This document shows positions 1-12,601 of a stretch of DNA of 64,000 nucleotides, in pieces. The notes under the pieces are model-generated. The model searched no databases and was not told the DNA's origin. It saw only the letters and a program-made list of their open reading frames with translations. Within the stretch, counting starts at the first letter, position 1, and each line of letters opens with the position of its first letter. Origin of the DNA: Epiperipatus broadwayi (Eukaryota > Onychophora > Udeonychophora > Euonychophora > Peripatidae); NCBI GenBank assembly GCA_028023455.1, contig JAQFVV010012506.1, forward strand, positions 2,848,714 to 2,912,713. Reading direction: 5' to 3'. Position numbers and translations under genes: made by a program.

Positions 1-1080
1 ATTATAAACTATTCTGAAAAGAAAAAAATGTGTAGATGATATTTTAAATTCTGGATTTTGATGCAGAATTAATTTAAACATATTACTGTAAAATGTGATA
101 AGTCTATATAATATGATTGTTATAATTCAATTATAAATTACAAAATAGAAATATTAATGTTTATTTAAGGAGTTCATATTTAAATTTGAACAGACAAGTC
201 AGATTTTGAAGACTGGATTAAATTTTTGACTGTTGAAATTTGGTTAGTTGTACTTTCAGTTTTGGTGATGGGTGCAAGGTTTCGGTGTTGGCTTGCAAAG
301 ACAGTATCATGCAACTATATGGAGTGTTCATTCTCAGGCATTGCTCCAACTCTTAGATTTTCAGATTTTTTGATTATTTATCATGGTTTAGTTAATGTAG
401 TCCTGCCATGATCTCCAGCCTCTAAGCCTCCATGAAAGGGAGCAAAGCATAGTTTATATTTTTCAGTCTCTAAGACTCACCAGAAGCAGGGTTTTGCAAA
501 GATTGTTGCATTTTCATTTTATATAGAGGGCTGTAGTAGCTATAGCGTCTGAATTGAGGTAGACCTTTGGGTGTTTATACTGCATTGTATACTTATAGTC
601 CAGGGACTGGATTTTGTATTTATCCCAAAAATTGCAAGTCACTATGCATTCTTTTGCTGTTAGATTTTCATAAAATCCCTAAAAGAAGTTTTTGACAAAT
701 GGTTCTTGACATGAACTTTTGTTTGTATACACATATGTACTTATAACAAAAAAAAAAATGCAATAGAAATGGAAATTGGTCACATACCCATGAACGTGAT
801 AAAATTGGAGAATAAAGCATGGAAATTAATTAATGAAATAAAACCAGATATTGAGACAATAAAGTTGAAGGAAAGGCAGATTAGGGGTAATAATAATATA
901 GTAGTCATAGTAGTTAAGGTGAAATATCATTGCATGAGAGAGGAGGTAATATCAAGCTCATTTTATGAATTTTTTTTTTAAATTTCAGATTTGTAGTTCT
1001 TGTGTAAAAATAATTCAGTATGTTTTTTTAACAATAAAAATCTATAATAGAAACATATATACTGACAAAAGTAAAATTAG
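1..1080. other. AT-rich non-coding stretch
   Basis: No coding homology is visible. The stretch around 400-620 is slightly less AT-rich but all frames are broken. The longest open frames (about 60-70 codons) have low-complexity composition and no family signature. Confidence 0.5.
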
Positions 1081-1084
1081 AAAA

Positions 1085-2720
1085 GATGGAAGAACATAAT
1101 CCAAAAGAAGATGATCAGCAATAAATTGAAAGAATTCAGGGAAAAGAGGAGTCTTCTGTGTTATCTGAATTATTAGAAATGATTAAAGAAGATAGTAAAA
1201 AGAGAGACCAATAAAGAGAAGAAGAGAATAAAAAGAGAGATTAACAAAGAGAATATTATAATAAACAAGAGAAGAAGAGAATAAAAAGAGAGACCAAGAG
1301 AAAGAAAAGAATAAAAATGAGACCAACAAAGAGAAGATGATATTAAACAAAGGGAAGAACATAAACAAAGAAAATAAAATAGAAACAGAGATCAACAAAG
1401 AAAACAAGATAATATAAAGAATCAACAAAGACAAGCAAAAAATATAAAAATAACTGAAGCTAATAAAATTCTGAATGAAGTGAGATAAAACAAAGAACAA
1501 AATGTGAACATAAAAGAGATATAAGAAGTAATGGACAATAAAATTATCCAAGTGCAGGAGGCAATAGAATCTGTGAATAATGAAAGTTAGTAAAGCCTGG
1601 AATTGGTAGAAGGACATATAGGGGAACTGGCTAATCAAATTAAATTATGGCAAGTCAGAGATGATGATAGAATCTGAGAAATAGTAAACAATTGGAGGCT
1701 GGCCATAGACAAATGTTCAAACCAAAAGCAAAACTGCCATGTATACATTAAAAAAAGAGATTAAAAATATAAAGATGAAGATAGAGAATTAATATACAAA
1801 CCAAATGCCTGGAATTGTAAACCAGTTCCGTAAATAAGGACTTTTTCAGAAAAGGCTGGTGAGGCATTTTATTGAATTTGTCTATAGTCTGGAAAGATAT
1901 TTCAGCATTAATATCATGACTGAAGAGACAAAGATAGAAATAGATTCACTATTTACTCACCCTCATAATTTTATCAAGTTCAAACAGGCAATCATGAATT
2001 ACTGCTGGGGTAATGATTACCAGGAAGGAGTTAAACATAAGGTATCCCAAGAAAGGTGTCCTCTTGGTGAGGCTTACACTCCATTTTTTAGAAAGCAATT
2101 AGTGAAATTGAGAGCCTTCACTGCAAATCCTCTCTCAGAATTACAAATAATATTAAAACATAGCTTCCCAAACCACATTGAAAGAATGTGATTGGTACTG
2201 ACAGGCATACAATTGAGCAAGTTGCTGAACTGTTAAATGCATTTGACAGCGGCAAACCTGCATATGCTGAAAAAAGGGGAAATTTAAACTTACAACTAAA
2301 TTGACATTCAGAGAAGATTATAATCCACATATAAATGCTATCCAATATGGGAAGTGAAAAATTAAGACACCACCATGGTATCATAACAGAAGAAATGAAA
2401 ATGCCATCATAGAAGAGGAATAGAAGTTCAGCTGGTGACATAAATAGTCCTACCAGAACCCAAATAGTTAGATCTGGAAGTGTATCAAACTTTCATGAAA
2501 AAAATACTCACCAGGAATATGGTTCTTCATCCCCTGACAGAAAAATAATTAGACAAAGCAGGAGTGGATCACCTCTAAACACAGAGAGGTATTATTAAAG
2601 AACTGATCATGATCCTCAGTCTCCCAAAGCAGGACACAGTTATACTTCTGACAAAAAAGTGAGATGATGAAATTGAAACTGAGGAAAGAAGACACTTTGA
2701 AGAAATTGGGGGTAAATATT
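1085..2720 (+). pseudogene. Decayed gag-like ORF of an LTR retroelement
   Basis: This looks like the Gag (structural capsid-type) region of an LTR retrotransposon. From an ATG at 1085 the plus-strand frame reads MEEHNPKEDDQQ, then a long run rich in Q, R, E, K and N (about 1180-1500) of coiled-coil character, then a VQEAIESVNNES-like segment. At least two in-frame TAA codons sit where CAA (Gln) is expected, for example after QQ and after KKRDQ. A later piece (1859-2191) holds FVYSLERYF, FIKFKQAIMNY and FRKQLVKLRAFT, followed by EQVAELLNAFDSGKPAY in another frame and a Ser/Arg-rich tail near 2470-2640. This order (coil, helical capsid-like region, basic tail) matches Ty3/gypsy-type Gag in general form. 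No protease or RT follows, so the copy is truncated. The family assignment is inference; the coil and broken frame are directly visible. Confidence 0.5.
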
Positions 2721-3990
2721 AGGAAACATTATAGCTTTGATCTCTGTGCTGATGGTGGGTAGTGATATTCTTATTGGCATGCTCCATTGTTTTATGTCTG
2801 CACTGCATCTACATAATGTTTAAACATTTTTTAAAAAAGCTCTTCAGAAGATCTGGGCTTTCTATCAGTAGTATACTGAATTGTCTACCAGAAACAGCAT
2901 GGGTGCAGAGCCTATAGGATACATAAAGTAAATGAGCAAGGCATTTAACATGGTCAAACATCTCCTTTAGTCATTTTTTCTCTCAATGTGCTCTCTCAGT
3001 AGTAAGTTGTGTTTGGGCTTAAACTGAGATGTCTTTTATGAAGCTCATGTTACATTGCAAAATTGTGTTCTGTGATGAGGCTTTCTGTCTATCATGATTC
3101 TGGAGTCAGGCATGTATATATTAGAAGACTAGTCAATCCATCTCCAGAAATAAAAGATCAAATAAATGAGACAGTTACCAGTGATCTAATAGTCTAACAT
3201 GACTTAATTAAAATTACAATTATATCCCAGCTTTTGAGTCTGTGTAAATGTAAATGCATAGCAAAGCATGACTAACATAAGTTTTTGTTGTAGCGAAATG
3301 AAATTGGCTGAATCAAACTAAAATGGCAAGAAAATGGTTCAACTCAATTTTATTTCCCAAATTAGAAAGATAATGTAACCAGATGGTTACATAATTGTAT
3401 TAGAAAAATAAATAATTAGATAGTTGGCAGCACATGTTCTTCAAATTTGAGAATAAAAAAAATATTTAATTAAGGTAGAAAATAGAAAATATAATTTAAT
3501 TTTCCAATACACATTCTTTTGGTCTTTATTTAACTAAATATTTTTAAGTCCCAACACAATAGTATGAGAATTCTCAAACGTTAAATATATTTAAGAGTAT
3601 CCTTTTTTAAAAAAATGGAAAAAACAAAATAAGATTTTAATACATTTGTAAATTTTATTTTTAATTAATCAGAGTTGTTTTTTTATTTTATCTTTATTTA
3701 ATAAAAAAGAAAAATCAAATCAGTACAATTAGCTGATTATCTTGTTGTTTTGTGCAAGATTTGGTTTTTAATTATAAAGGACTGTCAAGAATTTTATGTT
3801 ATTAAATTTTCAGTTCTTGACTTGTTTTTAATCTAAGATTAAATAGATAATTGTCTGAATAATTATAGTTATAAAATTTTATTTAATTGATTGTCATGAA
3901 CATTATCATGTAAAAGACAGATTGCAATTGGTTGTGGGCAAGATTGTTTTAGAAAAAATATATATGGAGATGTGAAGAAGTGAGAATACT
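2721..3990. other. AT-rich non-coding stretch
   Basis: No coding similarity is recognisable. From about 3430 the sequence is mostly A/T runs with no tandem structure that I can see. Confidence 0.5.
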
Positions 3991-3994
3991 GAAG

Positions 3995-5211
3995 TGTTTC
4001 AAGGGGTTTTTTCTAACTTAAATGTTGAAGAGAGAGCAGTCAAACCTTGATCATGCTGCTGAAAAATACAGTAAAAGAAATATTGCTAGTTTAACTGTTG
4101 GCAAGAGCAGTCAAATATTTATCATGCTGCTGACATGAGAAGAAAGTATTCCTAACTTAGCTGTTGATGAGAAAGCAGTAAAGTTTAATCCAGCTGCTGA
4201 AAAGAAAAAGGCAGAAGTATTTACCAAGTTGTGGCATAATGTAGTAGAAGTATTACCCAAGCTATTGAATATAATACCAGAAGTTTTTAATCCAGCTTTT
4301 AGCATACTATGAGTTTAGCACTGAAATAATTTGTACAATAAAGACCATGTGCTAAGTTTAGTTAAAATCCAGGCATCACTTTTCTTCATGTAATTTACCT
4401 TCACTGGAAGAAAATGTAGAGAAGGTAAAAACCCCTTTAAGCAGTCTGCAACCTTGCCTTCAACCAAGAGCATGAAAAATCTTTGCCTACATTTGTCTCA
4501 TCTAGAAATTCAAGAGAAAAACCAAATGGAAAAAAATTGCTATCTTCACTTAACTGGAATTGCTACAGACCCAGAAACTGAAAAAAATAACCAGGCTTAT
4601 GGTTAAGCTGTTGCACATGTGCTTTGCAGATTTTAACTATAAATGACTGAATACAAACACTTCAAACACATGATAAAGTCTTTGGGAAAAGATAGAATGG
4701 CCTGTGCAACAGCTTAATGCTCTTTAGCTATTACAGTTTGTAAAACTTCACGCTATATAAAATAATTGATTTATTTACATATATTTAATTTCAAATAAGA
4801 ATGATGTATCGTAAATTCTAATAATTTTCACCAGCATCATTCATTCAAGCATGTAAAAGTAATTTAAAGTGATTATTTAATATCTTCATGCTTTCACTTT
4901 CAGACACTTAAGATTTGCCCATACAAAAGAGTTTGGGTTCGAAAAGATAGATGGCCACCTGGCCATTCTATCTTTTCCCAAAGACTTTATCATGTGTTTG
5001 AAGTGTTTGTATTCAGTCATTTATAGTTAAAATCTGCAAAGTGCATGTGCAACAGCTTAATGCTGTTTAGCTATTACAGTTTATAAAACTTCACACTATA
5101 TAAAATAATTGATTTATTTACAGGCTTATGGTTAGAAAATCTTCAAGAAGAAACTCCATTAGGAAGAACTGAAACTGCAACTGGAAAAGCCTTTACAACA
5201 AGAAAGTCATA
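3995..5211 (+). pseudogene. Unrecognised coding relic with internal repeats
   Basis: I do not recognise this sequence. About 4013-4200 holds three imperfect direct repeats of roughly 66-73 bp, starting near 4013, 4086 and 4152. With frame changes they read like NLxVDERAVKFxHAAEKKK. A further readable stretch follows at 4200-4310 (EVFTKLWHNVVEVLPKLLN, then IIPEVFNPAFSIL). Broken frames continue to about 4600, and after a foldback insertion a short frame NLQEETPLGRTETATGK ends at a stop near 5210. Stops and frameshifts make it non-functional. It could be a remnant of a mobile element protein or of a host repeat protein; nothing decides between them. Confidence 0.3.
4604..5059. mobile_element. 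Foldback (MITE-like) element with ~99-bp inverted arms
   Basis: Positions 4604-4702 and 4961-5059 are near-perfect reverse complements with terminal motif TAAGCTGTTGCACATG. They enclose a 258-bp centre. A 77-bp direct repeat is also present: 4703-4779 just inside the left arm matches 5046-5122, which overlaps and extends beyond the right arm. The unit interrupts the relic at 3995-5211, because GGCTTATGGTTA occurs on both sides (near 4594 and 5123). The element has no coding capacity. It may be a MITE, or the product of an inverted duplication plus a direct duplication. Confidence 0.6.
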
Positions 5212-6440
5212 GCTATATTTATTATTTCTTCTATATGTGTACACTATTATCTTTTATTAATATAATTTTTTTCATAAATTTAATAAGTTTTTTTCTTTCA
5301 ATTTGCTCTCTGGGTAAAATCAAAGACTGCTATCTTTGAAATTTCAAAATGTTTAACTAATTATTAATTATTTTTAAAGAAAGAACCTAATGAATTTAAA
5401 ATTAATCCATGAATAAAAATTAACTAATAGGTTAATATAATTTTGTCAAACTTATTATATTTATTTTTCATGATAAAATGGATGTTTGAAATTATCTACT
5501 ATCATGTCATTTTTTTATTAATCAGATATTAAATAATTGTTTTTTAAAAGTATTCTTTCTAATCTTAATTACTTTATTTTATCCAATTCCTGTTTCATGG
5601 AGGGCAGTGTGTGAGACCTTATATCATGACAGCTTATATTCTAGGATTTCATTTATTCTTTAATGATCACAATAAAACTAGTTATTTGTCAGTAGGATAA
5701 GCCTATGAATTGCTTAAGATTATTTATAATAAGCTAATTTATTTATTTCCATCTTGCTTACATTAATAAATTATAGAGTTTTTGTTTTTTGGGTTACATT
5801 TGTGCATAAGAGCCATATGGGATAGGGGGTTTATATTTAGTATATGGCAATCCAGATGGTGATGATAATGATGATTCCTGGATTGGCATGAAGAGGATAT
5901 TCTTCAAACTCCATTAACTTCATTAAGTTTCTAGTTGGCCATAGCACAAGTGACTAGAGCATTGATGATGATCAGCATGTTTTAATACACCAACATTATT
6001 TTTTTTGGTTGTATTTTTATAGATTAGCACTTATGTTTGTGCATATAAACTATGGTTTAAATAATTTCCTAAGCTGGCAAAGGCTCAATACTTAGCCTGG
6101 TCTAGAGGAGACCCATTTCAAATTCATTGTGAAGATGGACTGATTTATTTTGATAGATTATTCATGATGATGAATGATTATTACTTGGGGGGGGGTGCTG
6201 GTGAAATTATAGTTAGCTATGTTGATCTCTCAGAGTGATCTATTATGCTGATCCCTTTTGAGATTAAATTTCATTTACTTTATTATTTTACACTTGAGGA
6301 TGAAAATACAATTCTTCAGATCTCTCATTGTTTAAACCCCAATTTCCTGTAGAGTTATAAATAACTAACCAATTTAGAGCAGTTTGTGTTTTTGTACTGA
6401 TTACTATCACCCCAAGTTTGACCTTGTATTTTCCTGTAGT
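5212..6440. other. AT-rich non-coding stretch
   Basis: No gene is recognisable. The only landmark is a short G run near 6187. Confidence 0.5.
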
Positions 6441-6445
6441 ACTAC

Positions 6446-6499
6446 AATATATATATATATATATATATTGAAGTGGTATATATATATATATATATATAG
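6446..6499. repeat. Two (TA)n microsatellite tracts
   Basis: Two TA tracts of about 24 and 22 bp are separated by TTGAAGTGG. The outer flanks share GTAGTAC and GAAGTGGTA motifs, so the unit looks locally duplicated. The open frame across it is low complexity. Confidence 0.8.
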
Positions 6500-8180
6500 A
6501 AGTGGTAAATCTGTAGTACATATTTAACTTCACTGCCTGATGACATTATATACCTTTAAAGTAGGGTTTGAACCAGTTTATATGTTTATTTGGTCATCCA
6601 GGAATGTTAAGCACACATATATACACATATAACTTCCAACCTGTTTATTTAAAATGGTTATGTGTAACCAGTTGAATTATTATCTTAGCTTAAGTATATT
6701 TTATTTCCAAGTTTGTAAATTCCCTTCACTTAGATAATTGTGTATGTGCATATACGTATTACAGATATAAAAATAAATACAATTAATGTAAAGCTAAAGC
6801 AATGCCAGAAAATTCTAAAAAGTATTATTACAATTTAAAAATGTCATTCTCATTTAACTATTTCAAGTCAAACCAAAAACCATATTTTAAAGTTATTTGC
6901 AATTTTAAAAATACATTTAAATAATGCTTTCTGGAATGTATTGTTTACATCTTCCAATATTGCCAAATTTCAAGTATAGGAGGAGCAGAAGTTCTAGGAA
7001 TGCGCAGAAGGAGTTCAAATCACTCTTCTCTTGTGTTTGTTTAGAAAGTGGAAGCAAAATGAACTGTGAGTAAAAGGAATTCACCTCCCTAACCTTAATC
7101 ACCTTTGTTTTGCCTCCCTGCCATGCCATCGCTGCTTGAGAACTGTTAGGTTTAACTGTAAAAGAATATTGGAAGATGCATACCATTATTTTATTAATAT
7201 TGTACCTTGCTAAACTTCATATATGTTATTATAAGTGGCCACCATAACTTCTAAACGTAATCCGTTTTGCCGAAGAATGAACTCTTAATTTTCCTCACTT
7301 CTTTTCTAAATCTTAATTGTAATCATAATGTAATCTTTATTTATTTGGTAACTGACTATAAAGTTAATTATCGTTAAATTTGTGATTTTCTCTCTTAAGT
7401 TTTTAAAACTTGTTCTTTGAGATGCTAGCACAGAATTATGTACTTTAAATCTATCATTAGCTTTTAAGTTTCGTGCTCTATTTATTTTATTTTCATACGG
7501 CAAAACTTATTTTAAATATGTATTCTATTAAATTAATTTTGGTGTACTAATGCTTAATCTAGCAAAGTTATATTATTTTAGCTACTATTCCAATATTTTT
7601 TTGGAAAAATTAAATGTGAAATTTCTTATTGAACGCTAGTTTGCTTGATTAAATATTTTAAAATAAATGCTTAATGGTGGATTGTTTAAAATGTCATATT
7701 ATGGGATAAGATAAACTTTTTGTTGTTGACAATATTTATTTAGATGCATTCTATGTTTTCTAAAATAATTTTAATAATTAACCTATTTTAAATAATTGTT
7801 TATTGCTTTCATGCCATCGAGTATTAACTTGCTTATGATATATTGTTGTTTAAGAATACTTGGGCTTGTTAAATAGGAAAAATAATATTTTTTCCTCTTC
7901 TATAATTGACATCCTAAATTTATTAAAGTTATACGTACGATGCTGAATGGGTTATTATTTTATCATGGCGTTATGCATGATATTATTGCTTTATTTAAGC
8001 TTAAATTATTTCATTAGTCATTTAAGACTTAAGCCATATTCACATTGCTTACTTATGATAGCATTTTGCTTTATCATATTTATTCATCCGAACTCCAGAT
8101 TTTCTTCACGTAACTCATCTAGGAATGAGGTTTGGTAGAACCGATCTCAGGATAAATGTTGGAGTATTAAGGCTCTGCAT
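6500..8180. other. AT-rich stretch without recognisable gene
   Basis: The part at 6920-7190 is less AT-rich and has an 89-codon minus-strand open frame. It has no motif that I recognise, so I do not call it a gene. Confidence 0.4.
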
Positions 8181-8411
8181 GTGAAACATTGGAGGGCATA
8201 CCATGGAATCCTTACCACTCATATTTTCGAATACTGCCTTGTGATAAATACAAGTGGAATCATATATGTGATAAAGCCTTTCAGTCCAAAGACGGACATC
8301 TTCTCCATTTTAAATGCTGTCATTACAGTTAGCACTGTGAGTTCTTTTATGTGTAGTTCTCATATTATCTATAAGACATGGCGCAGTGATGTTTGTAAAC
8401 CACTCATTTGA
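8181..8411 (+). pseudogene. Relic containing one C2H2 zinc-finger-like unit
   Basis: Reading from 8249, the frame gives a tyrosine, then CDKAF, then GHLLHF, then CCH. This is Cys-X12-His-X4-His with the linker pattern of C2H2 DNA-binding fingers (CDKAF-x-HLLxH). The first zinc cysteine pair is spoiled: tryptophan stands where the first Cys is expected and one residue is inserted. A stop follows soon after the finger, and no tandem finger is readable on either side. It is probably a fossil of a zinc-finger gene or of a retrocopy. One degenerate finger is weak evidence, hence the low confidence. Confidence 0.3.
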
Positions 8412-9235
8412 TAATTAGTCTAATATTTTAGGATTGTCACAGTAAGGCTGTCAGGCTAACCCATTCCTCATTTGTACAGGCCCAGATATGCTTATGAATG
8501 ATAAATTACTTATCTGTTATATCAAGAGTAAACCTCTCTTTGGAGATGAACTTATAAACATCCTTATCATTACTTAAAGTAAAGATCATAGCATTGATAA
8601 CATTAATTTGTTATTATTTATAGTTCATTAGCATACTAACTCAGTTGCTTATATGCAAAGTAATAACTGCATTAAATCTGTGCTATGCTTCAATATAATT
8701 TAAAATTGTTTATATTCATTAAATTATTATGTTGATAATTACTTATGCATTTGTGTCTTACTCAAATCACTCATTGAATCTCATTTAATATTTATAATAG
8801 TGTTAGTAATATTTAGAAGTTATAACTGGTTAATTTAAATGGACATTTATCTCTGGGTTGTTCTGTCTTTGCTCATTCTGGATGGATACTATTTTATAAT
8901 TCATGTTTCTTTTGCAATTCTAGCTGTATGCAATTCATTTTTTTTATAAATTGTCCTGTCACATAAGGTATTTGATTGAGCCAAGATTTAATATTATTTA
9001 TTTACATTAATTACCCTATAGATCTCATGTTTCTCCGCTGTGTCTCTGGGACTGGAATGAATAAAATTTCATCTGTTATCATCAGAAGTGTTGTTTATAA
9101 TGTTATAGTTTTAGAGAAGGGCAAATAGGGTATAATTCATGATTGCTCCTAACCTGTATATCTTGGGCATAAATGGATTTAGGATACTTTTGCTTAAATT
9201 CTAAACCTTGTTAAATGAACATACAATTCTGACTG
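8412..9235. other. AT-rich non-coding stretch
   Basis: No gene or clear repeat is visible. Confidence 0.5.
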
Positions 9236-9238
9236 GTA

Positions 9239-9285
9239 CAATATATATATATATATATTGTAATGATATATAAATATGTCGTTAC
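9239..9285. repeat. (TA)n tract followed by a 27-bp mini inverted repeat
   Basis: A left flank ending GGTACA abuts a ~20-bp TA tract. Next comes TGTAATGA, a short TA-rich centre and TCGTTACA, so the last 27 bp form a TG...CA unit with inverted ends. The same end motifs appear at larger blocks elsewhere in the window. Confidence 0.6.
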
Positions 9286-11290
9286 ATTAATTTAAATTAA
9301 AAACTTAAAGTTCGCAAATAAAAATAAAAAACTAAACGCTAAAATTAAAATGTTTGTTAAACATATATACATTTGCACAGAGGCCAAACTTTAACAATAT
9401 TTTAAAAAAAAAAAACAAATAAGTATTTGAACGTACTTTTTTATAAAAAAGTACAAGATTTAAAAATAAAAACAGGTATTAATTAATGTAATCTGTAAAT
9501 GGAAATGATTGTTTATGAATTATCAAAAACCAAACTAGCCCTTGGGCTCTTGTATAATTAAAATAATCTGATGAAAGATAGATAAGAAAATAAAGAGAAA
9601 TTAGCTTGACCGATGGAAGCACTAAGCCTTGGCTTGGACCATAACGAAAGTGATGGATTAGTGATGTTTTGTTGATTGAATCTGTGTGGATAATATAAAA
9701 AGGGAAATACAGTTTTTTCTGGCAGTTCTAGCATTTTGTGTTTGAGAGATGTGGTAGGATGCACATACCACACTCTCTATTTAAATAAAAATGAAAAGAC
9801 TGTGATACCTTGAACCAGCTATTGCCATCTCCAGAACATTATCTTCCAATGGAGGCATCACAGGAATTAAAAGCAGAAACCTGGACTCTTCTACCGTGAG
9901 CTATGCACTGTACAAATTAACAACAACAACAAAAAGTAATTAAGAACTTTCGTCATTGTTTTTTTTAAAGATTCAGCTAATTTAAATTTTAAAATGAACT
10001 CTTATTTGATTTTCAAATTAATAATTGATTGTTAAATTTATATAGTTAAGTTTTGCTAAAATCATTTCCATTTTATTATTTTTATTTGTAGTAATATTTA
10101 TTGTAGAAATTATTAAATGCATTACATTTAAGTTGGGTATAGACATTGCATAGATTCATTAGCGGTTGTATATGTTGTGGTTTTCACAGTCGATTAGAAT
10201 ATATAAGTCAACGATGTCACTGCGGTGTCTTATGATGAACACTAAAGGGTCTCCTGTATTTTCTCAGCAATTGACATTATCGATTGACTTTGTATTTTGA
10301 TTGGTTGTGTTTAATTTGGAATGTTTTTGACTGTGGAATCTATGCAGCCAATCTATACTTGACATTATAAAACAAATTGTATAAAAATAATCTGTGCGAA
10401 CGTATTTAAATGTTAAATTTAAGTCAGGCATGAATGGCTATATAGTTTTGTAAAGTTATATTAAGGGAGGGTAATCTTAGGTTATTTATTTCGTAGTTGA
10501 ATTGGTTCAATGGATTGGAAATATTTGTGTAATTGTAGATGTAGTATGAGATCCGCTACGGGCAGGATTATATATATACACCACACACCTTCTGTTTGCC
10601 TATGGATGGGTTTGTAAGATGGCAAAGGACCGCAGTCCATTCCTATGGAGTTTTATGTTTATTGTTCTACTCACCAACAGATGTAGCATTCCTGGTTGGT
10701 AGAGAGACAATTTTTTCTCTAATTCTACTTGCTGTTCAGATGTACATTTCTGACAGTATAGTATTTTGTGTTGTCGTATTTTCATGCTACATTGAATACA
10801 TAAATGTATCAGATGGATTGGCGCCGGTTTGATTGCGAAATTTGTTACCTAAGGTTAAATCAGGGAAGAATATTTTCTTTTCAAATGCAGATCTATGTAG
10901 TCTATTCATACTCGACTCATTAAATAAATATTAAACTCATGGTTGTAATTTACTTAAATGTAAAACTAAAGATTAATAGAAAAATCTAAAATGTTGAATT
11001 TATTCCTCAAAATTTAAATGTTATTTTATATGTGCGTAAATAAATATTTTTATGTGTTAATTTCTGGCAGTGGCTTTTATTCTTTTATATTTAAGATATA
11101 AAATTTATATTTTATTATCTCTGCTACTCACTGAGCTAGTGACAATGGACTAATGACCAAAATATAAAATAAAGTGGAATCTTAACAGCATGTACCTGCC
11201 TACTGTATAAATTTTTCTAGGTTCAAATGCCTAGATGGCGCCCTGGTAGTTGCAGATACATAGATTGCTGACTCCACTATTGTTTTGGAT
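9286..11290. other. Mostly non-coding; nothing recognised
   Basis: The parts around 9780-9900, 10140-10330 and 10540-10840 are less AT-rich and may be old repeats. Frames are short (the longest is 78 codons, 10596-10832) and carry no family motif. Confidence 0.4.
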
Positions 11291-11293
11291 CAT

Positions 11294-11339
11294 TATAATA
11301 TATATATATTGAAACAGATCTAGCAACCTGTCTGTTTCA
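11294..11339. repeat. (TA)n tract joined to TGAAACAGA hairpin
   Basis: A TA tract runs into TGAAACAGA (11310-11318), a 12-bp loop and TCTGTTTCA (11331-11339). A closely similar hairpin, TGAAACGGA with TCCGTTTCA, starts the block at 22771, also directly after a TA tract. This may be the end of a related element. Confidence 0.5.
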
Positions 11340-11794
11340 CCTATTATATTCTATAACAGTGTATTTTGTTTCACTCAGATTGCGTGTATTTCTTTAATTT
11401 AAAACTTTGAGTATGCTTGTAATATTGCTGAATATGTGTGTGTATAATTGCCTTGTTAACTATAATATGAAAATGCAGTCATAAATATTTATATACACAC
11501 ATATTCCTTTAAATTTGTTAAAACTGAAGTAAACATAGGAGTGTGTAGTTAGAATTTATGTATATAACAAAATAATAAGTTTAAATTTATAAAATTATTC
11601 ACTTAAGTTTTAATAGTCATTTTAAATAATTTTAAAGTTCTATTGTTTGTTTAAAATTACACAAGCTGTAAATTTGTTTACGAGTTTTAACATTTTGTTT
11701 AAAAATAATCTTTTGGCTGAAAATTGACCTCATTAAAAATTATATTCAAAAACAAATTAAAAAATTCTGTCAGACATAAATTCATGCTAAGTGC

Positions 11795-12420
11795 AATTGG
11801 GAAACCCAAAGGAATAGAGCTTTTAACTCCAGATTTAGCTGTGGCGAATATTAAAAAATAAGTGGAAATTTAGTTAAAGGCAAAGTTCGAACCAGTAAAC
11901 AAGTGATGTTATGGAAGTAAAGGATGAGGGACATACTGTCAAAATAGAATATAAAAAGCCTGTAGTGGCCATCAAAATTGTTGTTGCTGCTGATACACAT
12001 TTTCTGAAAAACAAGTGCTGAAAAATAATAAAAAAGGCTGTTCCGGCACTACTTTGACCAATCTGAATTCTACTAAGCCATTACGAAAGCTGTTAAAATG
12101 AGGACTGTTGGCTAAGGGACAATAGGCTGCCATCTATCTTCCCAGAAAACTACTACAGAATGGAAGAAAACATCAACCTCAGCACAAGCCCAGTAATGGA
12201 GAAGCTACACCTGAAATACTAGAGTTCTTGACCAAAGTGATGGAGGAAAGCTGCCACCAAAGTAAATTTACAAAGCTGTATCCAGACTTAAACCTAGAAA
12301 AGCCACAGCTGACTTAATAGAAAGAATACACACAGTAAAGAATGCCTTGAAAGACTTAAGTATTACTGGTAAATCATTCTGCAGAATATGTAATTTCATC
12401 ACTAAACCAATTCCAAATTA
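11795..12420 (+). pseudogene. Unrecognised decayed coding relic
   Basis: This stretch is less AT-rich and has several readable fragments in changing plus-strand frames. They include GKPKGIELLTPDLAVANIKK, an ATG-initiated piece near 11911 starting MEVKDEGHTVKIEYKKP, EATPEILEFLTKVMEE near 12200, and a final open piece of about 50 codons (AVSRLKPRKATAD, then LIERIHTVKNALKDL) that contains CRIC and ends at a stop near 12420. The fragments have protein-like composition, but I cannot name the family. It is a relic of a mobile-element or host protein, not a working gene. Confidence 0.3.
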
Positions 12421-12601
12421 AAAGCTAGCTAACTAATCAAGTCTCATATTTTATTATATTATTTAAATGTTAAACTAAACTGTCTATATTAAATTTACTT
12501 TAAAGCTTTGAGCACTCTCAAATTTTTGCTTGATCATAAATATTTTAAGTAATCATAAATATTAGGTTCTATAAAACCATTCAAACAAATTCTTCTTTTC
12601 T

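Noticed and set aside
1183-1638. 151-codon minus-strand frame rich in Phe, Ser and Leu
   Set aside because: It is the antisense of the Lys/Arg/Glu/Gln-rich coiled-coil part of the gag relic; low complexity and no domain.
4597-5123. Spliced host gene with an intron (GGCTTATGG on both sides, TTTATTTACAG acceptor-like)
   Set aside because: The interrupting DNA is a foldback with no good donor site, and the flanking frames contain stops.
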